A stretch of 64,000 nucleotides of DNA from Paenibacillus sp. BIHB 4019 (GTDB lineage: Bacteria > Bacillota > Bacilli > Paenibacillales > Paenibacillaceae): assembly GCF_002741035.1 (NCBI RefSeq), contig NZ_CP016808.1:3830501-3894500 (forward strand). Reading direction: 5' to 3'. A program made the translations under genes and the position numbers. Each line of letters starts with the position of its first letter. Position 1 is the first letter of the stretch. Shown here one piece after another: positions 35,037 to 43,146 of the stretch. A model generated the notes under the pieces. That model worked only from the letters and a program-made list of their open reading frames with translations, was not told the DNA's origin and did no database searches.

Positions 35037-35744
35037 ATGGAACCGCTATATGAAACGAAAGTACAATGCATTTGCTGTGAGACAAGTTTTATAACCTCGC
35101 GCGTGCGTCCTAGTTTTAAGAAAGCGGTGAAGTCAGACACAGACTTCTGCGGTTATTATAAAGCGGATATAAATCCCGATTATTATGTCGTTCGCGTATG
35201 CCCGACTTGCGGCTATGCATCGACAGAGAATGGCACAGAACGGCTGAGCGATAAACAGAAGCTGAGCTATTATGAAAATGTCGGCTCGCGCTGGGTTACT
35301 CGTGAGTTCAGCGGTGAGCGCTCGCTGCAGCAGGCTATGGCGACGTACAAGCTGGCGCTGTTGTCGGCCCAATCGGTGGGCGAATCCCCGCGTGTGATCG
35401 CTGGCATTTTGCATCACATTGCATGGTTGTACCGCTATGAGGGCAACCATGCCGAGGAGCAGCGTTTTCTGAGATTTGCGCTGCAAGCGTATGTGAAAGT
35501 TTTTGAAGGGGAAGGCGCGGAGCTCAATGGCGCTAAGCTGATGTATTTGATTGGCGAGCTGAACAGGCGCATCGGCGAACGCGCAGAGGCTGTACGCTGG
35601 TTCTCGCGCATCGTCAATGACAAGCGCATTATGGATGCCGCGATGATTCGGGCAAGCCGCGAGCAATGGCAGCTCATTCGCGAGGAACAGGAAGCGAGCA
35701 GAATGCTGGAGCAAGAGCCGCATGGCGAGCTGACATCTGCCTAA
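35037..35744 (+). CDS. DUF2225 zinc-ribbon/TPR-like protein
   Basis: 235 residues. The N-terminal metal site is formed by CICCETSF and CPTCGYAS (two CxxC pairs), with the family region TDFCGYYKADINPDYYVVRVCPTCGY. The C-terminus is helical and TPR-like (QQAMATYKLALLSAQ ... LHHIAWLYRYEGNHAEEQRFL). The family is of unknown function. AGGAG lies about 10 bases before the ATG at 35037. It is the last gene in the haemoglobin operon. Confidence 0.85.
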   Translation: MEPLYETKVQCICCETSFITSRVRPSFKKAVKSDTDFCGYYKADINPDYYVVRVCPTCGYASTENGTERLSDKQKLSYYENVGSRWVTREFSGERSLQQAMATYKLALLSAQSVGESPRVIAGILHHIAWLYRYEGNHAEEQRFLRFALQAYVKVFEGEGAELNGAKLMYLIGELNRRIGERAEAVRWFSRIVNDKRIMDAAMIRASREQWQLIREEQEASRMLEQEPHGELTSA

Positions 35745-35782
35745 TACGCTTCAAGCAAGCACGAAGCAGTCTGGAACGAATA

Positions 35783-35837
35783 AAGAAGCTTCCGCATTTC
35801 CGCTGTAAGCAGCGGTTGTGGAAGCTTCTTTTTTTTT
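35783..35837 (+). terminator. Terminator after the DUF2225 gene
   Basis: AAGAAGCTTCCGCA ... TGTGGAAGCTTCTT with an inner CCGCT/AGCGG stem and a run of nine T. Confidence 0.92.
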
Positions 35838-35958
35838 GCTATGAGGCAAGCGGCTATTAATCCGAGGCTTCCTTTAGTTGAACGGGAGCAAGATGCTTTG
35901 GACAAGCGGCAGGCGCTCTCTTTTTCAATAAAGGCTTGGTAGGTCTGTCCGCGCTAAG

Positions 35959-36201
35959 TTAGCCGCCCAGCTTGCGCAAGCGCTCGGTTGCCAGCAAATA
36001 GTCGCCATCTACATCAATGATCGTTACTCGGTTGTGGCAGCAGGGAAAAACCAGCAGCTTTTTTTTGCCTTGCTGGATGAGCGGGATTTCCTTGGGACGA
36101 ATCGGGATTAGCACATTGCTGGCCTGGCAAAACGGGCAATCATGTACATAGATGTCATTCATCATGATGTCGTAGGGCCAGGTGTTCTCAAACGGAATCA
36201 T
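35959..36201 (-). CDS. Small zinc-ribbon-like hypothetical protein
   Basis: 80 residues. The likely metal site is made by CPFCQAS and CCHNR. A central strand region (VLIPIRPKEIPLIQQGKKKLLVF) separates them. Function not recognised. Its ATG overlaps the stop codon of the preceding yycC gene in an ATGA arrangement, so the two are translationally coupled. Confidence 0.7.
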   Translation of the reverse strand: MIPFENTWPYDIMMNDIYVHDCPFCQASNVLIPIRPKEIPLIQQGKKKLLVFPCCHNRVTIIDVDGDYLLATERLRKLGG

Positions 36202-36398
36202 ACAGGCTTGTCTCCTGAAGCTTCATCTTTTGACGGGGTCGCAGCGGCTGTGTTGGCTTCAGCTTCGGCTTTGGCGAGCTCGCCGAGCTTTTGCAGCAAA
36301 ATATGTTTTGGCATATGCATTAAGTGCTCAATCGGGATGCCGAGCTGCTTGGACAGCTTGATTGCGGTATCCGCTGAAATTTGTAAAGGCTGGGACAT
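36198..36398 (-). CDS. yycC: YycC-like protein
   Basis: 66 residues. The first 45 (PLQISADTAIKLSKQLGIPIEHLMHMPKHILLQKL) match the YycC family, a short two-helix protein of unknown function in Bacillales. The Ala/Glu-rich tail (AEAEANTAAATPSKDEASGDKPV) is extra. It is first in a two-gene operon with the zinc-ribbon gene, overlapping it by 4 bases. Confidence 0.75.
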   Translation of the reverse strand: MSQPLQISADTAIKLSKQLGIPIEHLMHMPKHILLQKLGELAKAEAEANTAAATPSKDEASGDKPV

Positions 36399-36634
36399 GG
36401 TAGAAATCCTCCAATCTGTATATAATTAAGTTATACACCGCCTCCGAAGAATGCGCAAATGAAAAGCGAATCTTACGGGCGGTTTTTAATGAACTATAAG
36501 CATTTATAAGTTTCACTAATAGGCTTATATTTCATTGCGGAACGACAGCTTTGCCGCCGAAGGACCGCTTCAGCCGTTTACGCTTGGTTGATTTAGCCGT
36601 TAAGGAAGATTGGGCAAGGAGAGGAGATAGACGA

Positions 36635-38419
36635 ATGTCAGTTGGTCATTATTCATTAACATGGAATTTGGACTCGATTTATGCAGGAGGAGCGGGCTCG
36701 GAGGCTTTTGCAGCGGAGCTGGCTGCGGTGCAGCAGGAACTGTCGGAGCTTGAAGGGCTGCTTGCAGCACCGCAGGAGGGAGCCGCTTATTTAAACAAGA
36801 TAACGGAGCTTGTGCAGTCGGTTTTGCTGCGGATGCGCCAGTCGGATTCATTCGTCGCTTGTTTGACCGCGCAAAATATGAAGGATAAAGCTGCAACTGC
36901 CTTGAATGATCGCATCAAGACGCTGAATGCGGCCTTCCAAGGCGCATTGACGCGCTATGATAATGTGCTGCGCAGCGTTGATGATGCAAGCTGGACAGCG
37001 TGGGTCAGCGAGGGACCAGCGGCTGAGATTGCATTCAGCTTGACGGAGCGCCGCGAGCAAGCGAAGGAGAAGCTGTCTCCAGAGCTGGAGTCTTTAATCG
37101 AAGATATGGCGGTAGACGGCTATCATGGCTGGGGAGATTTGTACAATCTCGTCGTATCGCGGGCGAAATTCAATGATATCGGCGCGGATGGCGAGAAGCG
37201 CGAGCTGTCGGCAGGACAGATGTTCAATAAGCTGTCAGCGAGTGACCGTTCGGTTCGGCAGGCGGCTTTTGCCGAGTGGGAACGGGAATGGGGCGAGCAG
37301 GCTGATCTGTGTGCAGACGCCTTGAACCGGATTTCCGGCTTCCGCCTGAAATTGTATGGCAAGCGGGGCTGGCACTCAGCGCTCAAGGAGCCGCTGCAAA
37401 TGAACCGGATGAGCGAGAAGACGATCGGGGCTATGTGGTCGGCAATCAACGAGGGCAAGCCGGAACTGGTTAAATATATGCAGCGCAAAGCGAAGCTGCT
37501 TGGTGTCGAGCAAATGGATTGGCACGATATGTACGCGTCCATCGGTACGGCAGAGAAGGTCGTCAGCTATGACGAGGGCGCGGCGCAAATTTTAGAGCAG
37601 TTTGCGAAGTTCAGCCCGGAGCTGGCCGCTTTTTCAGAAAAAGCATTTGTAGACCAATGGATCGAGGTCGAGGATCGTCCGGGCAAGCGTCCTGGCGGCT
37701 TCTGTACTTCATTGCCGAAAAGCAAAGAGACAAGAATTTTTATGACGTATTCGGGTACCGCATCGAATGTGTCGACACTTGCGCATGAGCTGGGACATGC
37801 TTACCATCAGCATGTGATGAATGATTTGCCAGCCTATTCGCAGGAATATGCGATGAATGTGGCCGAAACAGCCTCGACGTTCGCAGAGCTGATCGTATCG
37901 GATTCTGCGCTTAAGGCAGCAACGGACAAAGATGAGAAAATCGCTCTGCTGGAAGAAAAATTGAGCAGCGCGGTATCCTTTTTCATGGATATCCATGCGC
38001 GGTTTTTGTTCGAGACGCGTTTCTATGAGCGTCGTGCCGAAGGCATGCTGACCGTAGAGGAGCTCAACAAGCTGATGGAGGAAGCACAGCGTGAAGCGTT
38101 CTGCGGCGCATTCGGACAGGTGCATCCGCTGTTCTGGGCCTCGAAGCTGCATTTCTACTTCACAGATGTGCCTTTCTACAACTTCCCGTATACGTTCGGC
38201 TACTTGTTCAGCGCGGGCATTTACGCACGGGCCGTGAAGGAAGGGGCAGCTTTTGCCGACCGCTATGTGGCGCTGCTGCAAGATACCGGCCGCATGACGG
38301 TTGAGGATTTGGCCCAAAAGCATTTGGGCGTCAATTTGGAGGAGCCCGATTTCTGGCGGGAGGCGGTCGCGTTGACGACGGCCGATGTAAAGCTGTTTCT
38401 GGAGATGACAGAGGAATAA
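36635..38419 (+). CDS. pepF: M3 family oligoendopeptidase
   Basis: 594 residues. A zinc oligopeptidase of the PepF/M3 type that degrades short peptides in the cytoplasm. The metal motif HELGHAYHQH (HExxH) is at about residue 388, with the downstream Glu in NVAETASTFAE. The N-terminal helical domain that closes the active-site channel is present. The ATG at 36635 is used because GGAGAGGAG precedes it; the 28 codons upstream (from 36551) are not family-like. Confidence 0.93.
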   Translation: MSVGHYSLTWNLDSIYAGGAGSEAFAAELAAVQQELSELEGLLAAPQEGAAYLNKITELVQSVLLRMRQSDSFVACLTAQNMKDKAATALNDRIKTLNAAFQGALTRYDNVLRSVDDASWTAWVSEGPAAEIAFSLTERREQAKEKLSPELESLIEDMAVDGYHGWGDLYNLVVSRAKFNDIGADGEKRELSAGQMFNKLSASDRSVRQAAFAEWEREWGEQADLCADALNRISGFRLKLYGKRGWHSALKEPLQMNRMSEKTIGAMWSAINEGKPELVKYMQRKAKLLGVEQMDWHDMYASIGTAEKVVSYDEGAAQILEQFAKFSPELAAFSEKAFVDQWIEVEDRPGKRPGGFCTSLPKSKETRIFMTYSGTASNVSTLAHELGHAYHQHVMNDLPAYSQEYAMNVAETASTFAELIVSDSALKAATDKDEKIALLEEKLSSAVSFFMDIHARFLFETRFYERRAEGMLTVEELNKLMEEAQREAFCGAFGQVHPLFWASKLHFYFTDVPFYNFPYTFGYLFSAGIYARAVKEGAAFADRYVALLQDTGRMTVEDLAQKHLGVNLEEPDFWREAVALTTADVKLFLEMTEE

Positions 38420-38444
38420 TATAGATCGCTTATTATTGAAGAAA

Positions 38445-38493
38445 AAGAAGCCAGCAGAGCCGGGAAAAGCTTCCCGAGGCCTGCTGGCTTCTT
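38445..38493 (-). terminator. Terminator for the ABC operon, shared with pepF
   Basis: AAGAAGCCAGCAG ... CTGCTGGCTTCTT with an inner CGGGAA/TTCCCG stem. The minus strand has a TTTTT tail; the plus strand tail is weak. Confidence 0.8.
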
Positions 38494-38509
38494 AGGTTTA
38501 GGCTTAAAT

Positions 38510-39301
38510 TTAGGCTTCCGCGCCAATGAGCTGCTTCAGGAGCTTTTGATCTGCTTCGTTGAAAGCTGATCCGAGGCTTGTCTCCGCAGGGCGCATAATG
38601 CTCGTTTGGTATTTTTTGCTGGCTTGGATCAGATGCTGGGCTTCATGAATGTCCAAGGCTATTGAGGCGGGGGACCCTGCTAGCAGAACGATTCTCGAAC
38701 CAAGCCGTAAAGCTTCATCGCAGTCATGGGTGACGAGGAGCACGGTGGGTTTGTCCTTCTCCCAAAGCTTGAGCAGAAGCTGCTGCATGTTTAGCCTTGC
38801 GGCCGGATCAAGACTTTGAAACGGCTCATCCATCAGCAGCAAATCAGGACTGGCGGCGAATGCCCGCACGAGCGAAACACGCTGCCGCATGCCGCCACTG
38901 AGCTGGTGGGGGTAGTGATGGATGGCAGCCGCAAGTCCTGCTTCGCGAAGCAGCTCCATGACCTTATCGCGCGTGCAGCTGTTTTTAGCAGGCTTGGCGC
39001 TGTTTGGAGCTAGCACCCAAAGTACATTTTCGAGCACCGTTTTGCCGGGCAGCAAACGCGGCTCCTGGAACACGCAGCTAATGCGGTGCTTGTTAATGCT
39101 GCTATTGCTAATACTGCTGCTATCGCGAATCACCTGGCCTTGCTCGGGCTTCTCCAAGCCTGCTGCACAGCGAAGTAGCGATGTTTTGCCAATGCCGGAG
39201 GCGCCCATCAGGCAGGTGATTTTTCCCTCGCCCAATGGCAGGGAAAAATCTTGGAAAACGGTTTTGCCGCCAAAGGTCAGCTTGATGTTGTCGAATTGCA
39301 T
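38510..39301 (-). CDS. ABC transporter ATP-binding protein, NitT/TauT type
   Basis: 263 residues. Walker A GASGIGKTSL, signature LSGGMRQRVSLVRAF, Walker B LLLMDEP and the H-loop LLVTHDCDEAL are all present, as in SsuB/TauB. It powers the permease encoded 24 bases upstream. The set resembles sulfonate, nitrate or thiamine-precursor importers; the solute cannot be told from sequence. Confidence 0.9.
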   Translation of the reverse strand: MQFDNIKLTFGGKTVFQDFSLPLGEGKITCLMGASGIGKTSLLRCAAGLEKPEQGQVIRDSSSISNSSINKHRISCVFQEPRLLPGKTVLENVLWVLAPNSAKPAKNSCTRDKVMELLREAGLAAAIHHYPHQLSGGMRQRVSLVRAFAASPDLLLMDEPFQSLDPAARLNMQQLLLKLWEKDKPTVLLVTHDCDEALRLGSRIVLLAGSPASIALDIHEAQHLIQASKKYQTSIMRPAETSLGSAFNEADQKLLKQLIGAEA

Positions 39302-39325
39302 CAGCGTTTCTCCTTCTAGATCCTA

Positions 39326-40084
39326 TTAATCGGCAGCTGCCGGTTCTTTGCGATGGAGCAGCTTTCGTGCGATCTGCTCCATTGAAAGGCCGAGCAGGGC
39401 AATGACGAGCGTCCATGCCATAACGTCCGGCATTTCCAAATAAATTCGCGCCGTATTCATCGACGCGCCGATCCCTGTATGACCGCTAATAAGCTCCGCC
39501 ATGACGACGGTTTTCCAGCCCATACCGAGGTTGACCATAACAGCGGCCGACCAGAAGGGCTTCAATGCGGGCATATAAATGCCAGCAATTCGTTTGCCTG
39601 TGCCTACTTGGTACACAGCGGCCATTTCCAGCAGCTCGCGCGGAGCCTGCCTGACCCCTTCGACCGTATTGAAAAAGAAAACAGGAACAAGCGCAATCGT
39701 GACGATTAGCACCTGTGCCCCGCCATTCGTGCCCAGCCACATGATGGCTAACAGCATCCAAGACACAGGCGGTACCGCCTGAAGCAGTGAAATGGCGGGG
39801 CGAATATATGCCTGTACGCTGTCCCGCCATCCGGCAGCCACGCCTAGCCCGGCTCCAAGCAGGAAGGCGAGCGCGAAGCCTGCGGCAAAACGGGCGATGG
39901 TACGCTTGAGCGGCTCCCACAGCGCTCCTTCGGCAACGAGTGCTGCCAATGCTTGCAGCGTTTCGATGGGACCGGGCAAAATGACCGGCGGATACAAACG
40001 CGCCGCCCCCGCCCAAACGAGCAGCAGGAGCAATGCGGCGCTTATTGGCCGCAAGCCATTACGGCGCGTAGTAGAAGCCATCAT
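39326..40084 (-). CDS. ABC transporter permease, NitT/TauT type
   Basis: 252 residues with six membrane helices and the EAA-like loop ELLEMAAVYQVGTGKRIAGIYMPALKPF, as in SsuC. Its start lies 26 bases inside the end of the binding-protein gene, so translation is probably coupled. It works with the ATPase and lipoprotein encoded on either side. Confidence 0.9.
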   Translation of the reverse strand: MMASTTRRNGLRPISAALLLLLVWAGAARLYPPVILPGPIETLQALAALVAEGALWEPLKRTIARFAAGFALAFLLGAGLGVAAGWRDSVQAYIRPAISLLQAVPPVSWMLLAIMWLGTNGGAQVLIVTIALVPVFFFNTVEGVRQAPRELLEMAAVYQVGTGKRIAGIYMPALKPFWSAAVMVNLGMGWKTVVMAELISGHTGIGASMNTARIYLEMPDVMAWTLVIALLGLSMEQIARKLLHRKEPAAAD

Positions 40085-41120
40085 CCGGCAGCTTGCCCCC
40101 GACCGACTCTGGCGCCATTTTCAGCAATATATCAAAGTAGCGATCCGTTTCTTGACGTGATTCCGCAGCTGTCTTGAAGGAAAGTGAAATTTTGCCCATG
40201 GCCTGCGTCAAAACAGCTTCCGGCATGCCGAAGGCTTCGGCAGCCGAAGTTAAATTAGCACCTGGCTGAATGGCTTCCTCGAGCGCTGCTTGATACTGGC
40301 TTTGGAAGGCGGCAATGGCCTCTTTATTGGTTTTGGCCCATTCGCTATTCACGAATACGCCGGTTTGCGGCAAGCTTTCGCCAAATGCTTTGTGCCATTC
40401 CGCATCATAATCGACTACCTCGGACAGCTTGCCTTCCAGCTTCATGCGCAGTCCGCTAAGGACTGGCTCCGGCAGCACGGCATGCTTGATCGTACCCGCA
40501 GCAAGCTGCTGCATCATATCCGGAATCGTCGAATAGGCGAGCTCAATATCCGAAGCAAGGGCTGCTTCGCTAATCAAATATTTTGTTAAGGTGTCGGGAG
40601 GGCCGCCTTGGCCGGGAATATAGACGGTTTCGCCTGCGAGATCGGCGAGCGTTTGTTTTTCCGTATCCGTCGATATGAGGTACATGGAGCCCCATGTATT
40701 GACTTGAATGAGCTGAACCGGCAAGCCTTTGGCATAAAGATTGCTGCCCACATTAAGCGGAGCTGCAATAAAAGCGGCATCGCCATTTTGGACGCGGGCG
40801 AGCAGCTGCTCAATCGTATCCCATGTTTCTATTTTAAGCGCAATCGTATCCGCAGGCTTGTCCGCTGCAAGAAGTGCTGGAATGAGCGAAGGCGCCTTTG
40901 GCGTTAGAAAGGTGACAGCCTGTGCTTCCTGTGCTGGTGCTGCTGTTGCCTGCTGCTGTGCAGAGGTTTCTGTCGATGTTTCCGCTGACGCCGTTGCATT
41001 CGAAGCAGGGCTTGAAGCCTGGGGCTCCTTCTCGCTGCTGGAACAGCCGGCAATAATCATGGATACAGCAAGTGTGCCTGCCATTAGCAGTCTGCTGATC
41101 TGGTGACGAAATGTACCCAT
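40059..41120 (-). CDS. ABC transporter substrate-binding lipoprotein, NMT1/SsuA-like
   Basis: 353 residues. A lipoprotein signal with box IAGC (Cys26) is followed by a Ser/Ala/Thr-rich spacer and an NMT1-like solute-binding fold (VTFLTPKAPSLIPALLAADKP, FIAAPLNVGSNLYAKGLPVQL, ETVYIPGQGGPPDTLTKYLI). The ATG at 41120 is used since AAGGAG lies upstream; the longer frame to 41174 has no signal peptide. It is first in a three-gene operon and has a Fur-box-like element and an inverted repeat upstream. The solute is unknown. Confidence 0.88.
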   Translation of the reverse strand: MGTFRHQISRLLMAGTLAVSMIIAGCSSSEKEPQASSPASNATASAETSTETSAQQQATAAPAQEAQAVTFLTPKAPSLIPALLAADKPADTIALKIETWDTIEQLLARVQNGDAAFIAAPLNVGSNLYAKGLPVQLIQVNTWGSMYLISTDTEKQTLADLAGETVYIPGQGGPPDTLTKYLISEAALASDIELAYSTIPDMMQQLAAGTIKHAVLPEPVLSGLRMKLEGKLSEVVDYDAEWHKAFGESLPQTGVFVNSEWAKTNKEAIAAFQSQYQAALEEAIQPGANLTSAAEAFGMPEAVLTQAMGKISLSFKTAAESRQETDRYFDILLKMAPESVGGKLPDDGFYYAP

Positions 41121-41158
41121 TCGTTTGTCCAACTCCTTAAGTGTTTGTGTGGATTTGT

Positions 41159-41173
41159 TAAGAATCATTCTCA
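41159..41173 (-). promoter_or_regulatory. Fur/PerR-like 7-1-7 box
   Basis: On the minus strand TGAGAATGATTCTTA, agreeing with the TGATAATnATTATCA pattern at 11 of 14 positions. It lies about 38 bases before the binding-protein start. A separate inverted repeat, ATCCCA ... TGGGAT, lies at 41201-41218. Confidence 0.4.
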
Positions 41174-41347
41174 ATTATAGAGGGTGGAGGAGAATGCACC
41201 ATCCCATAAATGTGGGATTCACATGCTCCTAAGGGGCAAGGGGCGTCATATAGGGGTCATTTTTCACTAAAAGGGGATTTATGAGCATTATATCGTTCTC
41301 TTTCATCCGCTATCAGAAACACTAATAGGAATATGACGTCTTATATA

Positions 41348-41376
41348 TTGTGCATCATATTTATATGTGTTATATT
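41348..41376 (+). promoter_or_regulatory. Promoter for ccpN
   Basis: TTGTGC, 17-base spacer, TATATT (41371-41376). It gives a leader of about 65 bases containing the hairpin at 41390. Confidence 0.6.
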
Positions 41377-41389
41377 AATTGCGGATAAT

Positions 41390-41430
41390 GACCATTCAAT
41401 ATGATGCCTATCTTATAGATAGATATGGTC
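41390..41430 (+). promoter_or_regulatory. Nested hairpin in the ccpN leader
   Basis: GACCAT (41390) pairs with ATGGTC (41425), and CTATCT (41408) with AGATAG (41417). It ends 4 bases before the GGGGGAG ribosome binding site, so it may either be an operator or affect translation. Confidence 0.45.
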
Positions 41431-41449
41431 GAGAGGGGGAGAAAACGTT

Positions 41450-42112
41450 ATACAGCTATCATCCAGGCAGTTAGAGCTTATTGAGCTGGTAAAGAAGCAT
41501 GCGCCTGTTACCGGAGAGCAACTTGCAGATTATATAGGCGTGAGCCGCCCTACTCTGCGCTCGGATTTTTCGCTGCTCGTGATGCTGGGGCTTCTTGATG
41601 CCAAGCCGAAAGTCGGTTATTTCCTAGGCAATGCCTACCGCGGCGTGGATAATTCGGAAACGAGGCAGCGTTTTGATCATATGAAGGTTGCCGAAATACA
41701 AGGAGTACCAGTGAACATACCGGATACGCTTTCCGTTCATGATGCTGTCATTACTCTGTTTACCGAAAATGCGGATACGCTGCTGATTGTTAATGAAGAG
41801 AAAAAATTTGTCGGCATCGTAACGCCCAAGGATTTGCTAAAAATTACGCTAGGCAATGCGGGAGCTGCATCCATCCCTGTAAGCATGGTTATGACGCGTT
41901 TTCCGAATATCGTGACGCTTTCCAGCGATGATTCGGTGGCGGATGCGATTCGCAAAATGATTTTACATCAAGTGGACTGTTTGCCGGTTATTACGTCGGT
42001 GGACGAGTCCGGTCAAGGTCCCGAGGTTACCGGTTGGGTGTCCAAATCCAATATTATTCGTCTGATGTCGGACATCGCAGCAGCAGAGGAACTGGGGGAA
42101 CAAGGTTTATGA
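41450..42112 (+). CDS. ccpN: CcpN family regulator (HTH plus CBS domains), non-standard start
   Basis: About 220 residues. The HTH_11 domain (SSRQLELIELVKKHAPVTGE, then QLADYIGVSRPTLRSDFSLL) begins well before the first GTG at 41540. Two CBS domains follow (VNIPDTLSVHDAVITLF ... VGIVTPKDLL; VTLSSDDSVADAIRKMI). CcpN represses gluconeogenic genes in Bacillus. The frame is open from 41423 and has no ATG, GTG or TTG before 41540. An ATA at 41450 lies 8 bases after GGGGGAG (41435-41441), so it is proposed as the start. The gene overlaps the next one by ATGA, as in the ccpN-yqfL operon. Confidence 0.85.
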   Translation: MQLSSRQLELIELVKKHAPVTGEQLADYIGVSRPTLRSDFSLLVMLGLLDAKPKVGYFLGNAYRGVDNSETRQRFDHMKVAEIQGVPVNIPDTLSVHDAVITLFTENADTLLIVNEEKKFVGIVTPKDLLKITLGNAGAASIPVSMVMTRFPNIVTLSSDDSVADAIRKMILHQVDCLPVITSVDESGQGPEVTGWVSKSNIIRLMSDIAAAEELGEQGL

Positions 42113-42909
42113 CAGAAGAAATCATATACGTGTGCTCCGATGCGGTGGGCGAGACAGCAGAGGCTGTGGCGAAAGCTACACTGCGGCAGTTTTCTTCGGA
42201 GCATGTCAAAATTAAACGTTATGGCCATATGAAGACGGAGGATGAGGTTATTCAGGTTGTTGCTGAAGCAGCCCGCACCGGCGGCTTTATCAGCTATACC
42301 CTCGTACAGCCGGAGCTGCGCGAGCTCATGAAGGAAGAAGCTTTACGCTGGGGTGTACGCGCAGTCGATGTGATGGGACCGATGATGCAAGCCTACGTGG
42401 ATACCTTTGGCAGCTTTCCGAAGCGCAAGCCAGGCTTGCTCCATTCAATGGATGATGAATATTATCGCCGTATGGAAGCGATTGAGTTTGCAGTCAAATA
42501 CGATGACGGCAAAGATGCAAGAGGATTTATGCAGGCCCAAGTGGTGCTGATCGGGGCATCGCGGACGTCGAAGACGCCGCTTAGCGTATTCTTGTCCCAC
42601 AAAGGCATTAAGGCTGCGAATTTGCCGCTGATGCCGGAGGTGAAGCCGCCTGCTGAATTGTATCCGCTGCCAGGCCGCCTTATTGTTGGCTTGACGATGC
42701 AGCCAGAGCAGCTGCTGCACATTCGCTCCGAGCGTCTGAAGACGCTGGGCTTGCCGGGTTCGGCCCAATACGCTTCCATGGAACGCATCATGGAGGAGCT
42801 TAATCATGCGTCACGCGTCATGGAGGAGCTTGGCTGTCCTGTCATCGATGTCACGAGCCGGGCTATTGAGGAAACTGCTGGCATTATTATAGAAATGATG
42901 AACAGCTAG
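42109..42909 (+). CDS. yqfL: Pyruvate phosphate dikinase regulatory protein / kinase-phosphatase
   Basis: 266 residues of the DUF299 (PSRP/PDRP) family. The P-loop motif GASRTSKTPLS is at about residue 148, with HSMDDEYYRRMEAIEFAVKYDDG upstream. Family members phosphorylate and dephosphorylate PPDK or PEP synthase; in Bacillus YqfL works with CcpN in the switch between glycolysis and gluconeogenesis. The start ATG overlaps the ccpN stop codon. Confidence 0.93.
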   Translation: MTEEIIYVCSDAVGETAEAVAKATLRQFSSEHVKIKRYGHMKTEDEVIQVVAEAARTGGFISYTLVQPELRELMKEEALRWGVRAVDVMGPMMQAYVDTFGSFPKRKPGLLHSMDDEYYRRMEAIEFAVKYDDGKDARGFMQAQVVLIGASRTSKTPLSVFLSHKGIKAANLPLMPEVKPPAELYPLPGRLIVGLTMQPEQLLHIRSERLKTLGLPGSAQYASMERIMEELNHASRVMEELGCPVIDVTSRAIEETAGIIIEMMNS

Positions 42910-42915
42910 AAGCTT

Positions 42916-43072
42916 GGTGAAAAAGGCGTAGCGGAATGAAAAGAATGAGCTGGAGAAGCGTTAGCGTTCGTTTTTACCCTTGAAATTTTACCCATTGTAG
43001 GCTATTCACAAAAATTCAAGGGTAATGGCGATCAGAAGCCATTCTTTTCATGCAGCGCAGCCTTTTTCCACC
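42916..43072 (+). repeat. Long hairpin repeat element, copy A
   Basis: The outer arms GGTGAAAAAGGC ... GCCTTTTTCCACC pair, then ATGAAAAGAATG with CATTCTTTTCAT, and the inner stem ACCCTTGAA with TTCAAGGGT. The left side contains GGAGAAGCGTTAGCGTTCGT, and the right side GGCGATC. Three related copies lie at 49.5, 51.5 and 52.7 kb. It fills the gap between yqfL and glpX. Confidence 0.8.
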
Positions 43073-43146
43073 ACACATCCAGGGTTGCTGATTGAAGAGG
43101 TATAGATGACGAAAAGTTGGCAATACGAAGGAGAGGGAGATTACAG

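Noticed and set aside
41540..42112. GTG at 41540 as the ccpN start
   Set aside because: It would remove most of the HTH domain, and the codons upstream clearly encode it.
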